Positions 44,467-53,200 of a stretch of DNA of 64,000 bases are shown here, piece by piece. The number at the start of each line of letters is the position of its first letter. Position 1 is the stretch's first letter. Made by a program: the position numbers and the translations under genes. Source of the DNA: Blastocatellia bacterium (GTDB lineage: Bacteria; Acidobacteriota; Blastocatellia; Chloracidobacteriales; Chloracidobacteriaceae). The notes beneath the pieces are model-generated. The model ran no database searches and was not told the origin of the DNA. It was given only the letters and a program-made list of their open reading frames with translations. The DNA lies in assembly GCA_019695185.1 (NCBI GenBank), contig JAIBAN010000020.1:1-64000 (forward strand). Direction: 5' to 3'.

Positions 44467-44961
44467 ATGAAAAGAATACGAATTATCATTGCTGATGGAC
44501 ATGAGGTTATTCGGTACAGGTTACATACATTTTTGACCACACAGCCCAACTGGGAGGTGGTGGGGGAGGCCCAAAACGGATTTGATGCAGTTTGGCTGGC
44601 AGTCAACCACACCCCGGACCTGGCAATTCTGGACCTTTCCTTATCGGGTTTGAATGGTTTGGAAGTTGCCAGTCTGATTCGGGAAACCAACGCTGATATT
44701 AAAATTCTTTTGTTATCGATGCCCGATTTGAATGAGCTGGAAGAGGAAGGGATTGCGGCTGGGGTCACGAAAGTTCTCTCCAAGGCTTCTGCCGGACGGG
44801 TCCTGGTGGAAACCATCCAGGAAATATGTGAAGGCACTCTGAGCGAAGTGCTCGTTCCTGTGGATACCCCGTTGCCAGCCTTGAAAACCGGCCTGCCGGA
44901 TTCTCGTTTTGTCAGACTGGGCCAGACCAATCCGTTTTTTTCAAACCCTCTCCAGCCGTGA
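44467..44961 (+). CDS. Single-domain response regulator receiver-like protein
   Basis: A 164-residue protein with a NarL-type receiver domain (about residues 1-125): RIRIIIADGHEVIRYRLHTF, phospho-acceptor Asp in LAILDLSLSGLNGLE, Ser in ILLLSMPD and Lys in VLSKAS. One of the two acidic Mg-binding residues is replaced: IADGH in place of IADDH, so phosphorylation may be weak or regulated differently. About 40 Pro-rich residues follow and there is no DNA-binding output domain. Likely partner of the hybrid kinase immediately upstream. Confidence 0.82.
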   Translation: MKRIRIIIADGHEVIRYRLHTFLTTQPNWEVVGEAQNGFDAVWLAVNHTPDLAILDLSLSGLNGLEVASLIRETNADIKILLLSMPDLNELEEEGIAAGVTKVLSKASAGRVLVETIQEICEGTLSEVLVPVDTPLPALKTGLPDSRFVRLGQTNPFFSNPLQP

Positions 44962-45131
44962 ACCGGGCCACGCGGATTGCGGATGCATTGTCCGTTTACA
45001 AATTTAGGTTGTGTCTTGAAATTCAGGAAACTCTGGTTGATTGGGGGGATCCTTTCACGTCTTTCCTGATTTTCAAGACCCTGGTTTAGCAAACCCAACC
45101 GATGACGGGTCGCCTGCCGCCGGGACCCGGT

Positions 45132-45635
45132 TCATCGGCTGAACTGTCGCAGGTGATGGTCAGCGTGTAAATAACCCCAGCGGAGCCATTCCGCCTCGCT
45201 CATGCGGCCAAAAATGGGATGCTCCCCCCATTCAAAAGAGCGTGGGGATGCAGTCATCTTTTCAATCAGAAAAACCAGTTCTGCCACATCCCGGACGAAT
45301 TCCACTGGCGGGGTGCCAGCTTGTTCCTGGTCGAATTCAGGGCGGGTGACAATCCCTTTGGGCCATCGCAGCGGAACCTGCAAGGCAATCCACTTGACCA
45401 CCACCCGATGAAAAATGGTTCCGACGAGCGGTGTTTGGCGTTCACCCCAGGCACATTTGAAGGCATCGTTGAGGTGACACACCATCTGATGAACATTCAT
45501 TCGTCCCCACCGGCGGGGACTCTGCGGCGTCAAAAGGGCAATCCGGGCCAGAATCTCCGCTTTATCGGTAGCATGCGCCAATGTCTTCACAAACGGTTCC
45601 TTCCTCTCGTCCGGTGTGACCGGTTCCCTATTCAA
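45132..45635 (-). CDS. DUF1569/DinB-like protein
   Basis: A 167-residue protein of the four-helix DinB/YfiT superfamily, DUF1569 branch: RWGRMNVHQMVCHLNDAFKC at residues about 43-62 carries the first His, and RMSEAEWLRWGYLHADHHLR at the C-terminus holds the remaining metal-binding His pair. Members bind divalent metals; some use mycothiol or bacillithiol, but the reaction here is unknown. It overlaps the 3' end of the EreA/ChaN-like gene (45628-46941) by 8 bp on the same strand and is thus probably co-transcribed. Confidence 0.78.
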   Translation of the reverse strand: MNREPVTPDERKEPFVKTLAHATDKAEILARIALLTPQSPRRWGRMNVHQMVCHLNDAFKCAWGERQTPLVGTIFHRVVVKWIALQVPLRWPKGIVTRPEFDQEQAGTPPVEFVRDVAELVFLIEKMTASPRSFEWGEHPIFGRMSEAEWLRWGYLHADHHLRQFSR

Positions 45636-46941
45636 ACAGCGTCGAAGCGTGAATTTCCGGAATCACAATCGCCATGTCATACCCCCAAATAAACTCTTCC
45701 AGGCGCGGGTCAATCTTTCCGAGTTTCCGCCCTTGCGCCAAAGGGCGCAGCGGACGCAAATCCAGGAGGGTCCAGTTTTTGCCCTGTGCGGCAGCCAACA
45801 AGGGTTTGACGTCGAAAAAATTCATTTCCTCCACGACATTATAGGGTTTCTTCTTGTCAGCCTCATTGCCAACAAAAGGAAAATATCCATTGGTGGCTCC
45901 GCCCGCGCCCACCACCACCACGTGGAGCGACTGGGAACCATTGGAGGCCGCCAGTTCAGCCGCCAGATTTCCCATATCATAGACATTCAGCCAGCTTCGC
46001 CCTCGTTTTGTGTGCATCATGCCAAACTTGAACAGAACTTTGGGCAGCTTGCCGTCCCGTTTGTAGGCCTGTTTGTAATAATCCATAAAATGCTGCTTCA
46101 TGAGCTTGGAACGCTGCGTATTGGAGGCATAGCCCTGATTCCCGGCATTTTTCAGGTACACTTCCCAGCTTACCTTCAGTTCCCGGAAAATTTCTGCAAC
46201 CGCCGGGTTCGGCACTCCTTCCAGCGCCTTTTCCAGCCGGTCAAAATCCTCCGGACGGGCAGATGCCATAAAGACCGAGGCCGGGTTTTTGCTTTCGACC
46301 ATGTGGGCAAATTCGGTTTTGAGCGGCTGATACATTTCCTGGACAACCGCCTCCGCCTTGGTTTTGCGAGTCAACTCGACCAATCGTTCAAAATGAAAAT
46401 TTGCTGAGAGGATAAACTCCTGGTCGAGCCCCCACAGCCAATTGGTTTTTTGCCTGGTTTTTGAACCAATGGCCTGCACCATGGCGCATTCCTCTTTCCA
46501 AAAGTAAAACGGAATGCCGAAAGGATACTGTTTGTTCATAGTTGCCAGAGCTTCGGTACTGTTTGGCCCTCTCGCCACCTTTTCCAGATGCCGGGCTGAA
46601 AGCGGGCCGATTTCCGAGGCAAAATATTCAAATCCGGCTGGTGCCAATTCCTCAAAGAGCATGGCGGTCAACTGTGGCATTTCCGTCATCCCGTGGTCTT
46701 CGCCTAACAGCACAAACTGGGCTGCCTTGGCTTCCCGGTGTAACACATCGGCTCCGGCACCGGTCAATTTTCCCCCTTCAACCGTCAGGGGATAGGCATT
46801 CTTGGTCAAGGCAGCTCCCAGAGGGTCCGCCGGCTTTTCCTGAGCCACCACCGGCCAACGGGTTCCCTGAAATGCCACGGCTGCCACCAAAAGGGCAAAA
46901 AACCACCAACGCAATTGAAAGAAACGCATAATTTTCCTCAA
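45628..46941 (-). CDS. Secreted EreA/ChaN-like protein, second paralogue
   Basis: A 437-residue exported protein with a signal peptide (WWFFALLVAAVAFQGTRWPV). The superfamily signature QFVLLGEDHGMTEMPQLTAM and GFEYFASEIGPLSARHLEK is intact, with further conserved segments IPFYFWKEECAMVQAI and VLFKFGMMHTKRGRSWLNVY. The overall organisation resembles the protein at 9919-11235, though the sequences are diverged. In this superfamily the acidic residue and His pair may act in hydrolysis or metal/haem binding. It precedes the DUF1569 gene and follows the small membrane protein by 21 bp, giving an apparent three-gene operon. Confidence 0.72.
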   Translation of the reverse strand: MRKIMRFFQLRWWFFALLVAAVAFQGTRWPVVAQEKPADPLGAALTKNAYPLTVEGGKLTGAGADVLHREAKAAQFVLLGEDHGMTEMPQLTAMLFEELAPAGFEYFASEIGPLSARHLEKVARGPNSTEALATMNKQYPFGIPFYFWKEECAMVQAIGSKTRQKTNWLWGLDQEFILSANFHFERLVELTRKTKAEAVVQEMYQPLKTEFAHMVESKNPASVFMASARPEDFDRLEKALEGVPNPAVAEIFRELKVSWEVYLKNAGNQGYASNTQRSKLMKQHFMDYYKQAYKRDGKLPKVLFKFGMMHTKRGRSWLNVYDMGNLAAELAASNGSQSLHVVVVGAGGATNGYFPFVGNEADKKKPYNVVEEMNFFDVKPLLAAAQGKNWTLLDLRPLRPLAQGRKLGKIDPRLEEFIWGYDMAIVIPEIHASTLFE

Positions 46942-46962
46942 AGAAGAACGATGGGTTTGAAT

Positions 46963-47568
46963 TTACCCAACCTGAGCTGGTTGGTACTGACGCAAGCGCA
47001 GGAACAAAACAAAATGCGTGGCAAAAATAAGCGGAACCAAAAAGGTTGGCAACAGGGCCAGCGGCAATTTTAACAAGGCGTTTAACTGGCTGAAGTCGTT
47101 CAGCCCAATCCGGGCCGCAGTTCCCACCACAAAAATAATGTCCAGCAGGCCTAAAATATTCCAGACAAAATAGACTCTCCGGAGAGAAAGTCCGGTTGGA
47201 GGCCCCCAGAATAACAACCCCACCGCCCCGCTGGCAGCCACGATGTCACCCCATCCGCCAGGGACGGCAAAGGCATAAGGAAGCTCACCACGTCCATACA
47301 AAACCAGAAAATACATCCCCACGAAACGACCCAGATGCGGAATCAGAAACAATCTCATGTCAACCTGTTCGGTCCATGCCCGAACGGGCGGAACCCTGGT
47401 GAAAACCAAAAAGGAAAGGAAAGCCAAACCTACAATCAACAACTGTGGGGCCGGCGGGCGCAGCATTTGGGTCAATCCCAAAGCACCAGCCAAAAAGGCT
47501 AACCCAAACCATATCGCAACCCCTGTGACAATCGTCGTGGTATGAACCAAAGCGGGTTTCTGTGCCAT
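46963..47568 (-). CDS. Small multi-pass membrane protein
   Basis: A 201-residue protein from ATG 47568 (MAQKPALVHTTTIVTGVAIW); the frame is open from 47664 but the added part is charged and lacks support. Six hydrophobic segments, including TTTIVTGVAIWFGLAFLAGA, LLIVGLAFLSFLVFTRV, GDIVAASGAVGLLFWG, ILGLLDIIFVVGTAARI and LLPTFLVPLIFATHFVLFL. No family recognised. It lies just upstream of the EreA/ChaN-like gene, on the same strand. Confidence 0.72.
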   Translation of the reverse strand: MAQKPALVHTTTIVTGVAIWFGLAFLAGALGLTQMLRPPAPQLLIVGLAFLSFLVFTRVPPVRAWTEQVDMRLFLIPHLGRFVGMYFLVLYGRGELPYAFAVPGGWGDIVAASGAVGLLFWGPPTGLSLRRVYFVWNILGLLDIIFVVGTAARIGLNDFSQLNALLKLPLALLPTFLVPLIFATHFVLFLRLRQYQPAQVG

Positions 47569-47717
47569 GAACCAAACCTCAAGCCTGAATTTTTGTTGGA
47601 TGTGCGGCTCTGAACGTTTGACATGGGTTTGTTTGTTCGATTCCGATTGAATTTGGCTTTTCACCCTTCACCATTCAAAACCTGCTTGGTCCTCAGTCTT
47701 CAGTCCTTGTTTGCTCC

Positions 47718-49466
47718 TCAAAATGTGGCTTGTCCAAAGGAAACCGCCCGCAAAAATGAAATATCGGCCGTGGTGATTGCCCCGTCGCCCCGACAAATAC
47801 CATTGACCGGTGTGACATCGGTGGCCAGTCGTTGGCGAACTGTGGGAGTTGCCTGAAATTGCGAAAACGCACGGCTTAAAGCCACATCATTGGAATTGGC
47901 CAAGGCTCCGTCTCCGTTGGTATCCCCCCACAACACAAATTCCGGAAAAGTGGCGGTTCCGTTGCACGGCGGAGTTGAGGTATCCGGCAGGTTGCTCGTG
48001 GTGGCATCATTGCCATTCACCCGCACGGTCACATAGCCGTTGAGATTGGCGGTTCCGGTTCCCGAACTCGGAATGGTCACCGTCAAGGTCGTGGAATTGG
48101 CCACCGTCACCGCTGCGGCGGGAATCAAGCGGGTGCCTCCGAAAAAGACCTGGGTACTGCCGCTGACGAAATTGGTGCCCACAACGGTCAAGGTTTTCCC
48201 TGGAGCGGAGGCAATCGGGGTGAAACGGGTGATAGTTGGCACCGGGGTCACACTTTCCCGGAAATTGGAAACCGTCACCGCTGTGTTATTGAGTGATTGC
48301 GCATTGTCCCTGGTTCCGGCCAGTCCGGTCGGAAGTCCGGTGTAGTTCACATTCGGGTTGGAAAAATGCGCCACCCTGGTGCATCCCTGGGTACACTCCG
48401 AACTGTAGGACATGACCGTGCGAAATTGTCCATCCACAAAATGACCGTAAGAATAGGCGTAAGCCGCCGTACCGCCGTTGGCTGGATCGTGCTGACTGCC
48501 CTGGGTATGGCCCAGTTCATGGGCAAAGGAAAGATTTCCTACCGCACAGCCCCGGTCGGTAATTGAATAGGCACTGGAGGCAAAAGTGGTATTGACATTG
48601 GTCATTACATAGCCGATGCCACAGGCGCTGGGAAGCACCTCCACAATCAGCGACATGAGGTCAGCCCGGTACTGGTCCCGCAGAGCCTGGGCGGTTGTAT
48701 TCGCCCGAAAGTTGGAAAGCATCTGGCTGGCTGTTCCGGTCTCGCTGAAATCCAGTTCCCCGGTATAAACCATTTGCAAACGGGTGGTGATATTGCTGTT
48801 GGCATAGGCGGTGTTGGTTATATCCACTGCACTTTGGGCGGTGGCCTGAATCTGGGTGGTGCCGCCCGCTGCCGTGCGGGCCGCCGCTGTGTACAGCACC
48901 ATCACATCAATCCGGCTCCCGTTATCCACTTCCGGAGTGCCACTGCGCACGACTGTTGGTTCAACCGCATTGGAGGCTGCAACCGGGACCGCCCCACCAC
49001 AAGGTTTGAAACTGGAAAAATCTACCTTTTCAATCACATGGCGGTTTCCCGCCTGGGGTATCACCTGAAAGGTTCCAGTGGGAAGATAGAGTAACCCTGA
49101 AACAACTCCGTCCACCGCTGAAATGGTCACGTCATGCTGGCTCCCGGTCGGATGTGGGGCCTTTCCCCGCCAGGTGAAGCTGTTCATCGAACGGCCTTCA
49201 AATTCAGTCCGGCCCACCGGAAATGTGTTTCCCGCAGGTGTTTCAACCTCCACCACCCCAACCTCTGGCATCCGTAGGGCTTCCAAATTGATCCGGACTT
49301 CCGCCGCTTTACCGGGTACCGTGGCGGCCAGGTACTCAAACAAACGTACCCTTTTTTGAAGTCCCGCTCTGGCTTGCCAACGGGCTTCAGTCCACCCTGG
49401 CAGTCCAATCAACCCCATCCCTAAAACCATCAGAAAAAACCATTTTCCCAGGTGCCGTCGAATCAT
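47718..49466 (-). CDS. Secreted reprolysin-like zinc metalloprotease with TIG/dockerin-like C-terminus
   Basis: A 582-residue exported protease from ATG 49466, chosen because GAGG lies 5 bp upstream (49469 is the alternative). Signal peptide: FFLMVLGMGLIGLPGW. The prodomain includes TGSQHDVTISAVDGVVSGLL. The zinc motif HELGHTQGSQHD (about residues 316-327) and the Met-turn VMSYSSE place it in the M12-type metzincins. The last ~174 residues are a TIG domain (FTPIASAPGKTLTVVGTNF) plus a dockerin-like EF-hand module (WGDTNGDGALANSNDVALSR) ending SFGQATF, shared with two other proteins here. Degenerate CCTCAGT heptamers lie just downstream of the stop (47689-47707). It is divergent from a small hypothetical gene. 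Confidence 0.88.
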   Translation of the reverse strand: MIRRHLGKWFFLMVLGMGLIGLPGWTEARWQARAGLQKRVRLFEYLAATVPGKAAEVRINLEALRMPEVGVVEVETPAGNTFPVGRTEFEGRSMNSFTWRGKAPHPTGSQHDVTISAVDGVVSGLLYLPTGTFQVIPQAGNRHVIEKVDFSSFKPCGGAVPVAASNAVEPTVVRSGTPEVDNGSRIDVMVLYTAAARTAAGGTTQIQATAQSAVDITNTAYANSNITTRLQMVYTGELDFSETGTASQMLSNFRANTTAQALRDQYRADLMSLIVEVLPSACGIGYVMTNVNTTFASSAYSITDRGCAVGNLSFAHELGHTQGSQHDPANGGTAAYAYSYGHFVDGQFRTVMSYSSECTQGCTRVAHFSNPNVNYTGLPTGLAGTRDNAQSLNNTAVTVSNFRESVTPVPTITRFTPIASAPGKTLTVVGTNFVSGSTQVFFGGTRLIPAAAVTVANSTTLTVTIPSSGTGTANLNGYVTVRVNGNDATTSNLPDTSTPPCNGTATFPEFVLWGDTNGDGALANSNDVALSRAFSQFQATPTVRQRLATDVTPVNGICRGDGAITTADISFLRAVSFGQATF

Positions 49467-49621
49467 CATAACCTCACTTTGTCTTGAAGAGGAATTCGAA
49501 AACCTTTCGAATATTTTCGAACAAAACACTCTTGCCAAACGTTTCCAGAAACAGGCGGGACACCCCTCGCCCAACTTTCAAAGACTTGTTGTAAGCTTAT
49601 ATTTGAAAAGGAGTTATTGTC

Positions 49622-50053
49622 ATGGCCAAAGCCAAACGCGTTGCCAAATCTCAACAGGAAATTTTGAACTCCGCCTTGACCGAATGGGCAACCTTGTCCC
49701 AACAAATCGCCCCCCAAGTATATCGCATGAAGCAACTGGAAGCCCAAATTGATGAAACCATCAAAGCCATTTCCCTCGACGCCGAAGGCCAATTGCACAG
49801 CAATTCCATCGAAACTGAAACTGCCAAAGTTGCCCTCATGGTCGCCAAGGTGCGAACCGTTGACGCCAAACGGTTTATCACCAGTGTGGCAGAGACCAAC
49901 CGGAACGAAGCCTTTTGGGATTGCCTTTGGGTGGGAGCCGCACGAGCCGAAAAATTTCTGCCAGCCGACGTTTTTTCAACCTTGGCTGAGGTCAACACCG
50001 AAGTCAGAATCAAAATGTGGTTGAAACCGACGTTTCCCCCGACCATCACCTAA
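49622..50053 (+). CDS. Hypothetical protein, 143 residues
   Basis: A soluble, helical 143-residue protein (AKRVAKSQQEILNSALTEWA; ISLDAEGQLHSNSIETETAK) with a well-placed AAGGAG ribosome-binding site 8 bp before the ATG. The pattern of a long amphipathic helix then a compact domain with WDCLWVGAARAEKFL is not one I recognise; a phage-type accessory protein is one weak possibility. It is convergent with the subtilase gene and separated from it by a bidirectional terminator. Confidence 0.65.
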   Translation: MAKAKRVAKSQQEILNSALTEWATLSQQIAPQVYRMKQLEAQIDETIKAISLDAEGQLHSNSIETETAKVALMVAKVRTVDAKRFITSVAETNRNEAFWDCLWVGAARAEKFLPADVFSTLAEVNTEVRIKMWLKPTFPPTIT

Positions 50054-50192
50054 GTTCCCCAACGGATTTGGACTGCGGTAAATGGTCAAGGTGCGGAGGG
50101 TTTCTCCACCAACTGCGCTTCACCATTCACAACCACCTGCGAATTTATTTCCGAACTTGTTCCCCGGCCCATCTTTCTCCAAATAAAAAAAA

Positions 50193-50228
50193 ATGGCCGC
50201 CCTCAACCGGGGCGGCCATGCTTGTTTT
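50193..50228. terminator. Bidirectional rho-independent terminator
   Basis: A stem ATGGCCGCC/GGCGGCCAT (50193-50219) with an 8-9 nt loop, preceded by A8 and followed by CTTGTTTT, lies between the convergent 143-residue gene and the subtilase gene and can terminate transcription from both sides. Confidence 0.9.
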
Positions 50229-50259
50229 AAGGCTTTTCAGGCTGAAATCCAGGAAAAAA

Positions 50260-53200
50260 TTAGAAGTCAGTCTGTCCAAACGAAACGGCCCGGAGGAAAG
50301 CAATGTCAGTGGCTCCGAGTGTTCCGTCACCCCGACAGGCTCCATTAACCGGCACCACGTCGGCAGCCAGCCGCTGCCGCACGGTCGGGGTTGCCTGGAA
50401 TTGGGTAAAGGCCCGCGCCAAAGCAACGTCGTTTGCCTGAGCCCGCAATCCATCTCCCGTGATGTCGCCCCACAGCACGAATTCCGAGAACGTGGCCGTC
50501 AGGCTGCATGGCGGAGTGGAATTATCCGCCAGTGCCTGGGTTGTCGCCTGGGAAGCGCCGTCCACCACTGTCAGATAGCCGTTGATGTTTCCGTTCCCTG
50601 TGGTTGAAGCAGGCACCACCACATTCAAAGTTTGGGCGTCCACAAACGTCACTGAGGCAGCCGGAACCAAACGCGTTCCGCCAAAGAAGACCTGCGAAGC
50701 CGCCGTAAAGCCAGTTCCTTTGACCACAATCGTTTTACCTGCTGCCGAGGCAATCGGGGCAAAACCAGTCACGGTCACACTGCCTGGAGCCGCACTACAG
50801 CACGTGTAGGCAGACCGGGTGATTTCCAATTGCCAACAGAACAGCGTACCGGTGTCCTGGGTGGCATCGTCGTTAATACTCAGGGTCCAGGTTCCATTCG
50901 ACGCTTTTCCGTTCAGGGCCGACAGCACCTGATCGGGTTTGAAGGAACCGGCATAGGGCGGCGTGCCGGCGCTGATGGCTGTGGCGGCGGCATCGTCAAA
51001 CACCGTAAAGGTGCCAGTACAATCGTTGTTTCCGCTGCCATAGTTGTCACCGCTGCTGCCCCGGCGGTTGGAAAGCACGATTGACGTGTTATCCGGAGCA
51101 ATCAAAGTCAGGGCAATGTCGCCGTCAAAGGTGTGATTCAACCGCACCTTGACATTGACATCCGTGATTTGACCGGAATCCGGCACGTTGACGGTTGAGG
51201 TGACCGTGTTATTATCCGGAATCGGCACACTGATTCCACCACTGCTGTAGGTATTGGTGGCCGGAGCCCCCAAGGCCCCCACCGTAAAGTTAAAGCTGAC
51301 TGTTCCCAAGTTGGTGGCTCCATCCTGTAAGGCAAAAGTCGCCGTCAGCACTCCGCCACAGGTCAATCCACTGCTGGCCGTAAAAGTAAAGGAGCGGGTG
51401 GCAGGCCCGCCGCCACTGTTCAAGGCACCATAGTTTTGGGCTGCGCTCGGAGCCACCACACCACCTGTTGCCTGCAAGGTAGCCGTCAGGTTTGTGGTGC
51501 TCGCCGTACCGATATTGCGCAGAGCGAAATCAAGGGTCACCGTTTCCCCTGGATCAATCGCGCCGTTGGCCGGCGCGCAGTTCTGAGCCGTAATCAGGCT
51601 GTTGTCCGCATTGATCACCGGCAAACTGGCCGCCGTGGCATTGACCACCACCAGGGCAAAATGCTGGTCGGTCAAATCGGCATTTCCCAAAACCCCATCG
51701 CCGTTGAGCGCGGTGGCCGTCACTTTGACCGCCATGGTCGTTCCGACAGCCAAGCCAGCCGGAAGGAACACGTTTTCAACGTTGTTTTTTGTGTCAAAGG
51801 AACCGCCCGCGATGGAAAGTCCACCGCTCAACACATTGCCTTTGTAGGTATTTCCGCCCACAGACACTTCCAAATCAAGGTTATTGACCAGGGCCGGGTC
51901 ATTCAGGGCCGGCGGGTCGGTCCAGACCAGGGTGACACGCAGGGGTTTGGTTGCATCGGCTACCGTTCCGGTAAAGACATAGTTGTCTCCAGGACTGGAA
52001 AGTGTTTGGGTTTGGTCAATGTATTGGGTTGGAATGCCCGTGTTGAGCACATTTTTGAGGTTCATGCGGCCCCAGCCTTCATCACCGTTCGGAATGGGCG
52101 ACGTGGCTCCGGTTCCTGTCATTTCAACAGCTCCGTTGATGAGCGCGGCTTTGACAAGGGCCGGGCTGGGGTTGGCACCGGCGTGGCCGTTTTTCCAAAA
52201 CTGGGTAAAGAGGGCTGCGCCACCGGAAACCAACGGACAGGCATGGGAAGTGCCACTGCTCCACCGGTGGTTCGTGTCAATATTGCCAAACAACACGTCC
52301 GGCCCGGAACGTCCGCCTGACACACCATCGCCAGGAGCCGTAATATCCGGTTTGATGCGACCATCAGCCGCCAATCCGCGACTGGAAAAGCTGGGAACCT
52401 CTTCAAGGCTGGTAAATGCCGGGTCAAGCTCTGAGCGAAGATTTTCACTGGCTGCCACTGCAATCAGGTTTTTGGCCACTTTCGGACGGGTCAGGCCGCT
52501 GGTTCCCTGATTTCCGGCGGAGAAAATAATCAACAACGGATCCACCGTCCCGGCAGTCGAGCCATCCCGCACGAACCCGTCAAACTGGGCTGTGAACGAG
52601 TCATAGGCATTGCTGTTCGTTCCATTGCCCCAACTGTTGCTGCTGATGAAACCCGGTACACCGTTGACCCCGTTGGTCGTCAAGGTGTCGTTGGCCGTAT
52701 CGGCTTCCGTGCCGGTATAGCCTGTGCGCAGAAACGGAATGTTGACAATATGAGCTTTGGGGGCAACACCCAAGCCGTAGTTGTAACCGGTTGGGTCCAA
52801 AGAACCAAAAGGCGTATCGCCCGCAATAATCGTCGCGTTCAAGTGGCCATGGCCATCGGCTCCGACCGCCGCTCCCCGCAGGGGGCCGTCTTTGGCATTT
52901 GTGGCCGTCGTGTAAAAACCACCGTCACCTGGTATGCCGACGCCGTCGTCCACCACCGAAACCGTCACATTCTGGCCATTGACCCCAAACTGGGTTTGCG
53001 GATTGTAACCGGGGGCGGCAATCGTGCCGGGGCTGGTGTAGTTTCCGGCGATAATCTGGTTGGCCCGTTCATCCTCTTTGGTCGGCTTGTAATACGGGTC
53101 CATGGCAATCACATCACTCAGGCTCAGGATGGTTTTGACCATTTCCGGTTTGAGCCGTGCCCGAATCACATTGAAATAGTTATTTGGCAGGGTAATCCGG

